A DNA stretch of 64,000 nucleotides, taken from contig BJOX01000003.1 in assembly GCA_009731375.1 (NCBI GenBank), positions 1,607,160-1,671,159 of the forward strand. Reading direction: 5' to 3'. Numbering within the stretch: position 1 is the stretch's first letter; every line of letters begins with the position of its first letter. Of this stretch, positions 15,001-24,470 are shown in pieces. The position numbers were made by a program, and so were the translations under genes. Source of the stretch: Paulinella micropora. Lineage: Eukaryota; Cercozoa; Imbricatea; Euglyphida. The notes beneath the pieces are model-generated. The model worked only from the letters and a program-made list of their open reading frames with translations, did no database searches and was not told the origin of the DNA.

Positions 15001-17909
15001 TCGGGCATCGTTAACACCAGTCCTCCGTCTTTCGGGTCTTTGTAAATGAGATCTTTGAGCGCATGAAACGCTTGCAAAGCCTCTTCGTCCCACTTCTCAA
15101 AGTCTCCAAAATCTATCATTTTCTCCACTTTAGCCCGTGTTGCACCCCAATCGGGTATAAACTGGCTATAGTATTGCGCCATCGCAAGGAATGAGTGCAA
15201 TTCAGTGCGGTTCTTCGGTATCGGTCGATTCATAATCTCCTCCCTCTTCTCTTTGGATATCGAGACTCGATTATGGGAGATCTCGTACCCTAAGTATGTC
15301 ACACTCGTCTTGGCAAGTTGACACTTCTTTAGATTGCACTTCAGGCCAAAAGCTCCGATGCGCCTGAATATATCGGACAAATGATCGATATGCTCCTCCA
15401 TTGTGTTAGAGTATACGATAATGTCATCGATATAGCAAAATGCATATTCTCCCGCCTTCTGTCCCCGCCTTCTCATAAAGCCACCGTCAGACAAATCATC
15501 GTACTGACTGCTCAACATCTTCTGCATCGCCTTCTGGAAAAGTCCTGGGGCTTGCTTGAGGCCCATCGGAAGCACTTTCCATTGGTATATTTCCATACCC
15601 ACCACAAACGCCGTCAGCCATCTGGACTTTTCCTCCAGTGGTATCTGCCAGAAGCCATTCTTAAGGTCAATGACCGAATAGAATTTTGCATTCCGCAGTA
15701 CTCTCCTTCCTTCTTCTAATGTCGGGAGAGGATTTCTCTCTTCCTCCAGCACCTTGTTAACACGAGCATAGTTAACTGTCAGGCGCCATTCTCCTCCTGG
15801 CTTCGGCACTATTCTCGGTTGTGAGACTATTGGAGATGTTGATCTCTCAATAAAGTCCTCATTGAGCAGCTGTCTTGCTAGCTCCTCCGCTATCTTCGCC
15901 TCATGTATACTCAAATTCGCCCTTCGTGGTGCCGGTGACGGCTCCGCACCCGGTATTTTGTAAATAACCGCAGTGAAATCTTCAGGCTTGACACCACCTG
16001 CATGTGGAGGGTCAAAAATTTCCTTGTTCGCCTCTAATTTGGCTTTTAAAAGCTCCTTCTCCTTCTCCGTGCCTACTCCTTCTTCCAATATTTTCCGCGC
16101 CGCCTCTTGAAAATCTTCATCAGACATCTGCTTATGCTGCTTGAGGGGTTCTCTGTCCTCCTCCAAGCCTAAGTCCTCTTCCGAGACATCATCTAGGCCC
16201 GTCTTTTCATACGTGACCGTGTCCGGCTCATCATCTTTACCGAGCTCCACCAGCATGTCAATGAGTCTCGCGTATTGCAAAGGAGCTTTACGGGTGTAAA
16301 AACCATCAAAGCATGTGAATGCTTGCGGTATCAATTTCAACTTGTCGAGGTCTCTGAGCTTCCGCTTGTATGCACTGCTCTGCTCACGAGTTCCCATACG
16401 ACAAGCCACCACTAGCTGTTGCTTGCGAGAGGGTACCGGTATAGGATGATCAATAAGCCGGTCCCTTATTTCCTGCGCCCATATCGCCTTCTCATTATAT
16501 GGCAGGATAATAGTATACGGCTTATTATTTTCGAATAAAGTCCGTAAGCATTTCTTCACTTCAGACAGTGAACGCGGCCACGTGGGCTCGTCACCCCAGA
16601 AATCAGTAATAAAACTTTTAATAGTTTCTGGTGGAGTATCCGGGATTCGCCCCGTTCTCCTTGGTACAAACGCCTCCCTTTTTTCTTCTCCTACTTTCGC
16701 ATGGAAACAGTATCCGTTAGTAATATGGACATCTGTTCCTACTCCTTCCGCGAATCTCGCCAACGACGGGCTTCTTTGTGCGACACATATAATCTCCTCC
16801 TTTCGCTTCTCGATTAAGTCATCAATAGACTTTTTGTCCCAATGGCATGTCGGAACTGTGACAGTGCACACTTGGGATTCCCAATTGTCGGTCCAGGACA
16901 GTTCATCCGGTCTTACGACATGGGGGTGAACGTACACCTCAAGTGCCTCATGTGCGATGGCCATCTTTTTGTGATCCGTCGCTAGACTCAGCTCATAAGC
17001 CTCATAAGAGTCAGTAGCGTTGAAGGGATCAATATCGTTCTCTTCTCCTCTTTTTACTCCATATATCACTCGCCGTGCGGCGCAATCAATCACAGCCCCC
17101 ATCGTAGCCAATTGGTCATACGATAGTAATATTGACCCGTGGTAACCGGGGACGACATAGAGGTCCATACGGTATACTCGTGCGGATTTCAATTTAAAGG
17201 TCAGTGTGATGATTCCCGTGATATCCGTCCGGCTGCTCACTCCTTTGAGAGTGCCCGTTGACTTTTTCATATTTCCGTCCACCCAGTCCCGGTATCGATT
17301 AAAAAACTTCCTGCCGACAATATTAATATTCGCCATCGTATCATTACCAACTTTTAATATTGTCTTCAATGTTTCACAATAAAGTTCCGTATAACACAGA
17401 GCATCGGGCCTGTGTATATTGGCTGCGAGAACAAGAACTTTACGTTCCAAATTTTGGAGTCTTGTCTCTAAGTTTTTCAACTCCTCCTTCTTCTCCTCCT
17501 GCTTCACCTCATTAACATTTTTATTATTCTGCGGTACTGGTGCGTTTACTATTTGAGCGACATTGTCTTGTGGTACTTGAGTACACACATTGTCTTTTTG
17601 CTCGCCACCCGCCGCGACCGTAGACATTGAGTCTGTTCGTGGTTGTTTGCTTGGCCGAGGCGATACGTCTGCCATTGGCCTCCTCGCCTCCATCGCAAGT
17701 CTCGCCTTCCTATTTGCATCAGTTATCATTGGTAACCGTGCTGTATGAACGGGTATGAGACTACCTTGGGGCTGCAGTCTCTGTGTACCCACATCTTTGT
17801 TTTCACATAGAGGAAGCGTTGGCCCAGTCTGCACAACAGCATTAGAAAGCACTGTGACTTTAGGGTTAAACTTCACAGTCTTCTCCTTCCTCTCTTCTTC
17901 CCCCTCCAG
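12096..17909 (-). CDS. pol: Pol polyprotein (protease-like, RT, RNase H, integrase)
   Basis: Residues are numbered from the GTG codon at 17876. A protease-like region (about 165-275) has D179-T-M-A where retropepsins have D-T/S-G, followed by the family's YVVPGYHGSILLSYDQLATMGAVID region. RT spans about 690-880 with catalytic YIDD at 815-818. RNase H spans about 960-1085 (VVDTDAS; D967). The integrase zinc module is H1285-x6-H1292...C1322-x2-C1325, and the core is D1355, D1415, E1451 (D-x35-E). A GPY-type module lies at 1595-1635. About 290 further residues, basic at the end, show no chromodomain I recognise. The frame is the same as gag and is open back to the gag TGA at 17910, with no ATG before residue 50. 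Readthrough is therefore more likely than separate initiation. Confidence 0.93.
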   Translation of the reverse strand: MEGEEERKEKTVKFNPKVTVLSNAVVQTGPTLPLCENKDVGTQRLQPQGSLIPVHTARLPMITDANRKARLAMEARRPMADVSPRPSKQPRTDSMSTVAAGGEQKDNVCTQVPQDNVAQIVNAPVPQNNKNVNEVKQEEKKEELKNLETRLQNLERKVLVLAANIHRPDALCYTELYCETLKTILKVGNDTMANINIVGRKFFNRYRDWVDGNMKKSTGTLKGVSSRTDITGIITLTFKLKSARVYRMDLYVVPGYHGSILLSYDQLATMGAVIDCAARRVIYGVKRGEENDIDPFNATDSYEAYELSLATDHKKMAIAHEALEVYVHPHVVRPDELSWTDNWESQVCTVTVPTCHWDKKSIDDLIEKRKEEIICVAQRSPSLARFAEGVGTDVHITNGYCFHAKVGEEKREAFVPRRTGRIPDTPPETIKSFITDFWGDEPTWPRSLSEVKKCLRTLFENNKPYTIILPYNEKAIWAQEIRDRLIDHPIPVPSRKQQLVVACRMGTREQSSAYKRKLRDLDKLKLIPQAFTCFDGFYTRKAPLQYARLIDMLVELGKDDEPDTVTYEKTGLDDVSEEDLGLEEDREPLKQHKQMSDEDFQEAARKILEEGVGTEKEKELLKAKLEANKEIFDPPHAGGVKPEDFTAVIYKIPGAEPSPAPRRANLSIHEAKIAEELARQLLNEDFIERSTSPIVSQPRIVPKPGGEWRLTVNYARVNKVLEEERNPLPTLEEGRRVLRNAKFYSVIDLKNGFWQIPLEEKSRWLTAFVVGMEIYQWKVLPMGLKQAPGLFQKAMQKMLSSQYDDLSDGGFMRRRGQKAGEYAFCYIDDIIVYSNTMEEHIDHLSDIFRRIGAFGLKCNLKKCQLAKTSVTYLGYEISHNRVSISKEKREEIMNRPIPKNRTELHSFLAMAQYYSQFIPDWGATRAKVEKMIDFGDFEKWDEEALQAFHALKDLIYKDPKDGGLVLTMPDFTKQFVVDTDASKFAIGAVLQQEDEEKKLRPIMFISRKLCAAERNYCTRQREALAVVWALKRLREYLWGGPQFTVRTDHHNLLWLMNHEQTGRLARWQAFLSCFDFTMVHLPGKRNVVADSLSRLEFNSEVSALVSTVEMEDLSTDKVYEVSHIEAMEMASGVRYDRTGLRYSPQGPDHGICCELHTQEDAEWSYEVYENAKANIREEEETQEVYAEPPQERRSDLDDDPERIGVRLEDGTIHIASPTAWRQQQAQDPEFKELIQLYQNPDELRMTKAIKDQMKEMGWRDGLLWYKGLHGRYASQPDKWTLWVPESLRRFIFVAAHNCPLLAHPGRQRTHMFVARRFWWKKMKEEIDQAVDACIPCKINKTPLKANFGLIGEFPLHAGMFEFIHIDHVGPFPESKDGYKYLLTAIDRATNYVWIIPVKDVTGKTTAEALIDRIISQIGVPRKICSDRGSDFNNEVIDKLSKYYGMKWQYVTAYNPRANGKIERVHRPLKASLKMYCTKKENQRAWVEAAPSFAFAMNCLPSTALGGSKSSISPYQLVYGREPDIPTSLLHPKDTWADADELFGMRLRVKMEAEQIVRAHREAERRKTDAEGVRQAHLDQIKFQVGDIVLLYHPQVPKGVSSKLFTHWKGPYQIMEQTGPLNYKIRGRGKVQIVNVRRLIKYDPFLLEDESVEEALKRMKDDFKEVPPIHKEAGIDQDDAYRAPIAEKEESEVDSKEKTDRISAVGTQSKSPREHSGKKEKITEAQLRRARNDLINDQPRKAMRSMRSKDVHQEEEGTDTDPNAGNVEIVHERWKEGDAIATIAWVKNVFYLMRPAEQHVADDTLSDLYLMRVVAVPRQMRVTRTLKISSAAKIVQPILQFWRSMDPVEDPKARHYLPVYKDAKSLETWDDTITPRDKDYTAWTIQTLPRGVLDVPFELSLGGIPNKIWDILEQSKFDLTFVGGPPPGKEIRARRRRQ

Positions 17910-17912
17910 TCA
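17910..17912 (-). promoter_or_regulatory. Candidate stop-codon readthrough site between gag and pol
   Basis: On the minus strand the junction reads GAA TGA CTG GAG GGG, and the frame stays open on both sides for thousands of bases. UGA followed by CU is a known leaky context, and some gammaretroviruses make Gag-Pol by reading through one stop. Readthrough itself is inferred. Confidence 0.6.
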
Positions 17913-20606
17913 TTCCACCACCTCGAAACGATTACCTTGAGTAGTGTCCGGGTAGGATGACGTATCGGTCTCCGAGGCAGTGTTGTAGGCCTGAGCTCGA
18001 CCGAAATTCGGGTTGGAGCTTGCCCACGAGCCTCCTCCTCCTCTGGGTGGGGGGGCTGGAGCTCGAACAGCTCTCCCTCCATAAGGGGTATATCCCCGAC
18101 CTCCTCCTCTTCCTCTCTGAGGGGTTCCCTGCCACCTCGAGGCTCCTCTCCATGTTCCTCGTCCTCGTCCTCCTCCTCCTCCTCCTCCTCCTCCTCCTGC
18201 TCCTGCTCCTCCTTCTCGTCCTCTTTGAGAGGCCTTTAAGTTCTTTTGTCTCTCCCTTTCCTCCTTCTTCTCCTTCATCCTCTTCATGTAGGTAATGATT
18301 GCCTCTCGTAACTCCTCATCATCACACATATTGGCATACCAACCTTCGTTCACAGCGGCAATCTGAAGCATATTGAAAAGGCCCGGTTCCTTGCCTTCCG
18401 TCCTGCTCAGAAAATTTGCCCTTGCTGTTGGGTTCTGCCTATCATGATTGAAAGAGCAGTCTCTGTTCTCCATCTGTGCCTTACACTGCAAGCCCGCGAA
18501 CCACCTCCAACATGCGGTCTTCAGGTCTGGCTCTCTCTGTCTCTTCCAACCGGCAACTCTGTTTGTGTACGTGGCTTGTGCGCCAACAGGTACACCGCCT
18601 GCCTGTGCCGTATGTGCCTCCGTGAGCGAGTCCATGTTTGAGCATGCACTCATCACTTCTTGAAACAGTGCTGACGGAGCAACGCTTTGAACCGTATTTT
18701 CGAACACGTGTGTCTCGAGGAAGTTCTTGGACTTCACTGAGCTAAACGTCGAGCATTGTTGTATGAGCTGAGTAAGCTTACTCGGGTTAACTGTGTGTAA
18801 CGCCGAAAAGAAATAGAGGATGATCGACTTGCGGCCATAGAATAGCCCATAGGAGGAAACTACCTCCGTAAGGGTCGCCGCCAAGCCAACAGCACTCCTC
18901 AAACTCATCGCCACTGTCTCAAAGATTTCAAATCCTATGAGAGTACCAGTGCAGAGATGCTGGTATCCATGAGATTGAAAATATGAAATGAGTGTGGCCA
19001 CCGCCAGTTCACACTGAGCGTCTAGGCCTGTTGCATTGTTTCTCTTAATCTCCTCCTTCTTTCTCAAAAACTTGTACTGTGTCAGATCAAATCCCTCCGA
19101 GACTAGAGATTGGTCAAAAACAGTAACAAGGGCCTCGTATTCCTGCGTTTCGTCGCAAGGAAAAGCCTTCATGCAGGCATTGATCTCTTTGAGCTTGCTC
19201 AAAAGCGAAGCATCAGAGTCTTTGTCTGAGCTCGTCTTGGCATATAGCATGAGACTTGCCACTCCTCCTTTCTTCCCCTTGAAGGCATTTATGATGTTCT
19301 GTCTGTCCTTCTTCTCCGTGTTTGTGACCACCACCGTAGTTGAGCCCGAGGGTGCAGGGGGTGGTGGGGCAGGAGCTGGTGGGGTTAAATATGTCGGAGG
19401 GTGTGTCTTTGCACCACTCATTTTTGCTTTCATTCTTTCCAGTCTCATCGTCTTCTCGAACTCCTCATTCTCTTTCGCCTTCTTCTTCTCAGATATCACC
19501 AGCTTTTGAGCATGAGTGATAAAGGCCACCAATTCAGAAGCAGATCTGAGAAAATTATATTTCTCCACATATTGGTCAACACCTGCTTTGTTGGCGACCG
19601 GTGGTGCGTTACTAAGTGATTTAAGGACAGAGTGATCCTTGGTAGGAATCCATCTCTTCCATGCCTCCTTGTGCAGTAACGCACCCATCAACAGTCTGAT
19701 CTTGGTCAGAACTCTGTCGGTCTTCTCTAACTCATCAATCACAGGATGAGTTTCTCCTGCTGCCTTAATGCTTTTTTCCATCTCTGCCTTCCCCTCCTCC
19801 AAGGCCTTTATTTCCATTGTAAAAAAATGAAATATGCCACTCGAGTTTTTCGAACCCAGATTGGTCTTCATTTTTGTTACATCGACTGCCTCCTGACCAG
19901 TCGCGAGGAATCTGGCCGTTGCTCTTGGGTTTGTGTACTGGAGGTAACCCTCACATCGTGGGCCGTATGTACGTTCCCAAATCAGGGTTTGAGTGTACAC
20001 CCCAAAGATAGCATCGAGTAATTCAAGGTGGGTGTGTGTGTCCCCAAACTTGATATGCTGTATCTTCTTTCTCTCTTCTGGATCAGAGACCAGTTTGCCG
20101 AGGAGCTGTGCTGTGTTTGATAATAGGATATAGACATCCTTTTTAGCACGACTTTTCTCTCTTCTTTGATCCTGAGGGATCCACACATAGGTATCCTTCT
20201 CTACCCCCATCTTGTTATCAAACTCTTCTTTAGTGAGGTCATAGTGGTCTTGCACCCACTGTTGTTCCTCCACTGTGATCTCCTCTCCATCACTATGAAT
20301 CAAGTCGATCATTTTTCGTCCTCCTCCTCCCGTGTAGGCAGGTGGTAAGGGATTACCATATGCTCCTCCTCCTCCCGTCTCTTCTTGTTCAAATCCTCCT
20401 TCATCTTCGTCTCCTCCATATCTTCCTTCATCATCCCAGCCCTCTTCTACTCCTCCTCCTACTCCTTCATCTCCTCCTCCTCCTTCATTCAATCCTCCTC
20501 CTCCTCCTTCATTCAATCCTCTTCCTCCTCCTCCTCCTGCTTCTTCTTCTTCTCTTCTTTGATCTGCCTCCGAGAATTCACTCACTTCGGCGGTCTCTGT
20601 CGACAT
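17910..20606 (-). CDS. gag: Gag protein (898 aa) with CCCH finger and RGG box
   Basis: The frame starts ATG-TCG-ACA at 20606 and ends TGA at 17910. It should form the cytoplasmic retrotransposon particle and bind its RNA. Residues 1-100 are acidic and Gly/Glu-rich. A folded region of about 105-395 follows, then a Pro-rich hinge (402-420), a second helical region (430-690), a C699-x8-C708-x8-C717-x3-H721 cluster, a charged helix (about 765-795) and an Arg/Gly-rich tail (795-860). Most Ty3/gypsy Gags use a CCHC knuckle; here a CCCH-like cluster stands in its place. The assignment as Gag rests on position upstream of pol in a bounded element. I do not recognise the capsid family from sequence alone. 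Confidence 0.88.
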   Translation of the reverse strand: MSTETAEVSEFSEADQRREEEEAGGGGGRGLNEGGGGGLNEGGGGDEGVGGGVEEGWDDEGRYGGDEDEGGFEQEETGGGGAYGNPLPPAYTGGGGRKMIDLIHSDGEEITVEEQQWVQDHYDLTKEEFDNKMGVEKDTYVWIPQDQRREKSRAKKDVYILLSNTAQLLGKLVSDPEERKKIQHIKFGDTHTHLELLDAIFGVYTQTLIWERTYGPRCEGYLQYTNPRATARFLATGQEAVDVTKMKTNLGSKNSSGIFHFFTMEIKALEEGKAEMEKSIKAAGETHPVIDELEKTDRVLTKIRLLMGALLHKEAWKRWIPTKDHSVLKSLSNAPPVANKAGVDQYVEKYNFLRSASELVAFITHAQKLVISEKKKAKENEEFEKTMRLERMKAKMSGAKTHPPTYLTPPAPAPPPPAPSGSTTVVVTNTEKKDRQNIINAFKGKKGGVASLMLYAKTSSDKDSDASLLSKLKEINACMKAFPCDETQEYEALVTVFDQSLVSEGFDLTQYKFLRKKEEIKRNNATGLDAQCELAVATLISYFQSHGYQHLCTGTLIGFEIFETVAMSLRSAVGLAATLTEVVSSYGLFYGRKSIILYFFSALHTVNPSKLTQLIQQCSTFSSVKSKNFLETHVFENTVQSVAPSALFQEVMSACSNMDSLTEAHTAQAGGVPVGAQATYTNRVAGWKRQREPDLKTACWRWFAGLQCKAQMENRDCSFNHDRQNPTARANFLSRTEGKEPGLFNMLQIAAVNEGWYANMCDDEELREAIITYMKRMKEKKEERERQKNLKASQRGREGGAGAGGGGGGGGGGRGRGTWRGASRWQGTPQRGRGGGRGYTPYGGRAVRAPAPPPRGGGGSWASSNPNFGRAQAYNTASETDTSSYPDTTQGNRFEVVE

Positions 20607-21392
20607 GATGTCGTAGTAGTGATCAACAGGAGGACAGTGTCAGCTCCTATGTTTGGTTTTTGTTCGTTTGTGTTCTGTTCCTCCTTCAGTCGATTGACTA
20701 GTGAAGAGAGAAACTAATAGAGAGGGTAGGATAAGATTCCCTGTCCTCTATGAAACACTGTTTGTATGTTTGTTTTTGTTTGAGAAAAATAGTCTTTGAG
20801 ACTTTCTCCGATTTCTTGTTCTCCTTACTCAGATTACTTTCTCCTCCTTCTTTTCTATATTGTATCTAGTATGAGGCACTTGGACCTACACACAGATAGT
20901 AATAGAGAAGCTAGAAAAGCTCTCCTTGAGAAGTCGACAGTCGGTCGGATAGGTTCTCAGACCTACCTTTAGAAAACGATCAGAGATTTGCAAAAATACT
21001 CTGACGTATGTGTGAGATAATGCAGATAAATGCACAAACTAGAAGGGTAGAGTGTTGTGCTCCTGTCCCTATGCTTGTTTGTGTTTTGTGTGTGTTCCTT
21101 CACTCTTCTGTCCACCTCCTTCTTCTTGGTCTCTGTGTGAGAACAGCAAGAACGACAGAGAGTTTGTATCTGATGTCTCCTTGTGAGCACACAGATACTG
21201 ATTGGGCTAGAGGGTACGAGACACCTGCTTGAGACCAATCAAATTATTTGTTTTGTGAAAGAGTTATGAGGGAGCTGTGTTGGAGTATTTGTTTTCGTCT
21301 GACGTCCCCGTGTGAGACAGGTCAGTGAAAATTCACTCTGTTGCCTGTGTGGCAAAGCAGAAAGAAATCACCCTAGTGATGTGGACTCCAAA
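20607..21392 (-). other. Retrotransposon 5' leader
   Basis: The 786 bases between 5' LTR and gag ATG should hold the packaging signal and translation leader. Short open frames occur but none looks like a protein. Nothing else could be identified. Confidence 0.7.
21373..21390 (-). other. Primer binding site
   Basis: Two bases inside the 5' LTR the minus strand reads TGGAGTCCACATCACTAG. It begins with TGG, as expected for pairing with a tRNA 3' CCA end. I could not match it to a specific tRNA. Confidence 0.65.
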
Positions 21393-21629
21393 TGTAATGC
21401 CCCCAACGATAGCTCGTAAAAAGTCGGTAATACAACCAAACACAGTCCTCAAGAATGAGAATGATGTCTCGTTATATTAGCTCAGTGAAGCCAAAAAGGA
21501 AAACGGCAACAGACCAGGAATAAAATGGCATCAGGTCCAATCCGGACAAATAATACTGAAAAACAAGCTGGTGCACCTGTCACCAGGAAAAGGTACTTTT
21601 TACCGGCTATCCGGGGGGTGATGCCTACA
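21393..21629 (-). repeat. 5' LTR
   Basis: This is the partner of 10941-11177, 237 bp and reading as identical. It should carry the promoter and R region, but no clear TATA or poly(A) signal stands out. Confidence 0.95.
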
Positions 21630-21724
21630 ATACTAATCTCACTGCCATTGTAGGCCAAAAACATGCCTCCTTCCCTCACATAGCCCCCCCGCAAGTACAC
21701 AAACCATACGTGGAAAATAAATGT

Positions 21725-22619
21725 AAATACACAAAAGGACATACATACAAACGTTAACATGTATACATATATAAAGAAAATATATATATGCAAATATATA
21801 CATATATACATATATATAATCAACGTAAATACATGTACACGTACATACACGCATGACATATATAACATGCATATATACATACATTCATACATGCATACAT
21901 ACATATATAAAATACATACATACATACATATACACATACATACATACAATGATACACACATACATATATACATGCAAATATACATACATACATATATACA
22001 TGCATACTTATGTGATGTAACATATATATACATACATACATACATACATACATACATACATACATGCAAACATACATACAAACAGACATACATATATGCA
22101 CATACACAAATATACATAACATACATACATACATACATACATACATACATAGCATACATACATACGTACATACATATATACACACATACATACATAGCAT
22201 ACATACATGCATATAAACACATACATATATGCAAACATATATACATACATACATACATACGAACATACATACATACATATATACATACATACATATATAC
22301 ATATATGCATAAATACATATGTATATACATGCGTACATATATACATACATACAAACATATATACATACATACATACATACATACATTCATGTATACATAC
22401 ATACATACATACAAGTATATACTATGATACATACAATGTACATACAATGTGCACATAATGTACATACATGTGTATACACAGTGCATACATAGATATACAC
22501 ACACATTCATGCATGCATGCATAACATACATACACACATACATACATATATACATAGACATGCATACATACAAGCATGCAAGCATTAATATATACATACA
22601 TACATACATACGTACATAC

Positions 22620-22692
<73 letters not shown>

Positions 22693-22849
22693 TATATACA
22701 TACATATATACATACATACATAACATACATACATACCATACGACGTGCATATGTACATATAGACATATAATTACATACAAGTATACATACCTAACATACA
22801 TATATACATACATAAAGACACACATACATACAAGCATACAAGCATACAT

Positions 22850-22903
<54 letters not shown>

Positions 22904-23175
22904 CATATAGATAACATACAAAGTACATACAGGTAAAACATACAATGTACATACTTGTATGTACAGAGTACATAACAACATGTATATATACATTAATACA
23001 TACATACATACAAACATACATACATACATATATACAAAAACATACATACGTATACACAATATACAAACATAATGCTCATACATCCATATATACAACGTAT
23101 GTATATACGTATATGCATACATACATACATGTATACAAACATACATACATATATACATATATGCATACAGACAAA
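21725..23175. repeat. (ACAT)n / (TA)n satellite
   Basis: ACAT repeats make up most of the block, with a pure (TA)n at about 22633-22690 and (CA)n then (TA)n at 22850-22905. Several ACAATGTACATAC units occur near 22430-22475 and 22935-22955. No gene is visible. Confidence 0.85.
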
Positions 23176-23179
23176 ATAC

Positions 23180-23405
23180 AAAGCAAGCAAGCGAAGCAAG
23201 CAATCAATCAAGCAAGCAAGCAGGCAGGCAGGCAAGCAAGCGAGCAGGCAAGCAAGCAGGCAAGCAAGCAGGCAAGCAAGCAGGCAAGCAAAGCAGGCAA
23301 GCAAAGCATGCAAGCAAAGCAGGCAAGCAAAGCAGGCAAGCAAAGCAGGCCAGCAAAGCAGGCCAGCAAAGCAGGCCAGCAAAGCAGGCCAGCAAGCAAG
23401 CAGGC
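23180..23405. repeat. (AAGCAGGC)n-type minisatellite
   Basis: Units of AAGCAGGC, later AAGCAGGCAAGC and AAGCAGGCCAGC, run for about 220 bp and end at a poly-T tract. The long Cys/Leu/Ala frames across it are artefacts. Confidence 0.85.
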
Positions 23406-23411
23406 AATTTT

Positions 23412-24470
23412 TTTTTTTTTTTTACAGTAAGCAAGGTTTAATGAGAAAGAGACAATAGAAAAAAGTAGAGCCTAATTCAAAAGAATTCTGGTTGTTTTTT
23501 TTAACAGTAAGCAAGGTTTAATGAGAAAAGACGAAAGAAAAATGAAGAAGATCCTAATTCAAATGAATTCTGGTTCCAAGGAACGACAGTATAAGCTCAT
23601 CAGGAAATCTGGAACTAAGGTTCAACAGAAAGCTCCTGGAAAGAGTAATATAGAAGTAGCAAGAAAGAGGAAAAAGATAGAAAGAAAGAAAGGAAAAAAA
23701 AGAAAAGAGAGGAAAAGAAGATAGAAGAACAAAAACAGTAAAGAAGGAAAACAGCAAAAAAACAAAGGAGAAAAGAAACAAACAAACAACCAAAACAAAA
23801 TAAACAAACAAACAACCAAAACAAAAGAGACAAAAACAAAACAAAAAAGAATTTTTTTACAGTAAGCAAGGTTTATGAGAAAAAGACGAAAGAAAAATGA
23901 AGAAGAGCCTAATTCAAATGAGTTCTGGTTCCAAGGAACGACAGTACAAGCTCAGAAATCTGGAACTAAGGTTCAACAGAAAGCTCCTGGAAAGAGTAAT
24001 ATAGAAGGGGGTTTTTTTTCCAACTTAGAATTTTAATCATTAGTGTGTTGAACTTGTAGTAAACTCAATAATAAAATGAGTCCTAGTAGAAAAGAGAGCA
24101 AACAGAGAAAAATATAGGCTAATCAAAACAAAACCAATAGCAAAGGAAAAACATTTGTTTTTCACCACTTAAAATTTTAATCATTAGTGTGTTGAACTGT
24201 GTTTTTTTTTCCAACTTAGAATTTTAATCATTAGTGTGTTGAACTTGTAGTAAACTCAATAATAAAATGAGTCCTAAGTAAAGTTTTTTTTTTATTTTTT
24301 TTATTTTTTTTACAGTAAGCAAGGTTTAATGAGAAAAAGTCGAAAGAAAAATGAAGAAGAGCATAATTCAAATGAATTCTGGTTCCAAGGAACGACAGTA
24401 CAAGCTCATAAGGAAATCTGGAACTAAGGTTCAACAGAAAGCTCCTGGAAAGAGTAATATAGAAGGGGCA
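23412..24470 (-). repeat. Cluster of poly(A)-tailed retroposon-like copies (families A and B)
   Basis: Family B shares ACAGTAAGCAAGGTTTAATG, GAATTCTGGTTCCAAGGAAC and GAAAGCTCCTGGAAAGAG. Its copies are at about 23421-23491 (short), 23501-23655, 23857-24010 and 24310-24470. Each is preceded by poly-T, so on the minus strand each ends in ...CTTACTGT plus poly(A). Family A copies lie at about 24036-24152 and 24176-24283. Poly(A) ends with repeated 3' sequence suggest LINE-mobilised transcripts. No enzyme is encoded here. Confidence 0.6.

Larger units (their letters stand above)
10941..21629 (-). mobile_element. Complete Ty3/gypsy LTR retrotransposon
   Basis: This 10,689-bp element has two 237-bp LTRs that read as identical, TG...CA termini and a 4-bp target duplication (ATAC at 10937-10940 and 21630-21633). 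Read on the minus strand the order is 5' LTR, primer binding site, 786-bp leader, gag, pol, a 0.9-kb non-coding 3' region with a purine tract, and 3' LTR. The Pol order of RT, RNase H and integrase is that of Ty3/gypsy (Metaviridae). Identical LTRs and the intact long frames indicate a recent insertion. There is no envelope-like frame. A second tandem duplication lies in the 3' region. Confidence 0.95.

Noticed and set aside
12096-17876. Independent pol start at the GTG codon 17876
   Set aside because: GTG is not a normal eukaryotic start, and the frame continues upstream without a break to the gag TGA.
12096-20606. TAA/TAG read as glutamine (variant code), suggested by the OTU-gene TAA
   Set aside because: About 2800 codons of gag-pol contain no in-frame TAA or TAG despite many Gln residues, so the code is standard for those codons.
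22624-23434. Cys/Leu/Ala-rich minus-strand frames over AAGCAGGC repeats
   Set aside because: All frames are open because the repeat lacks stops; no conserved domain.
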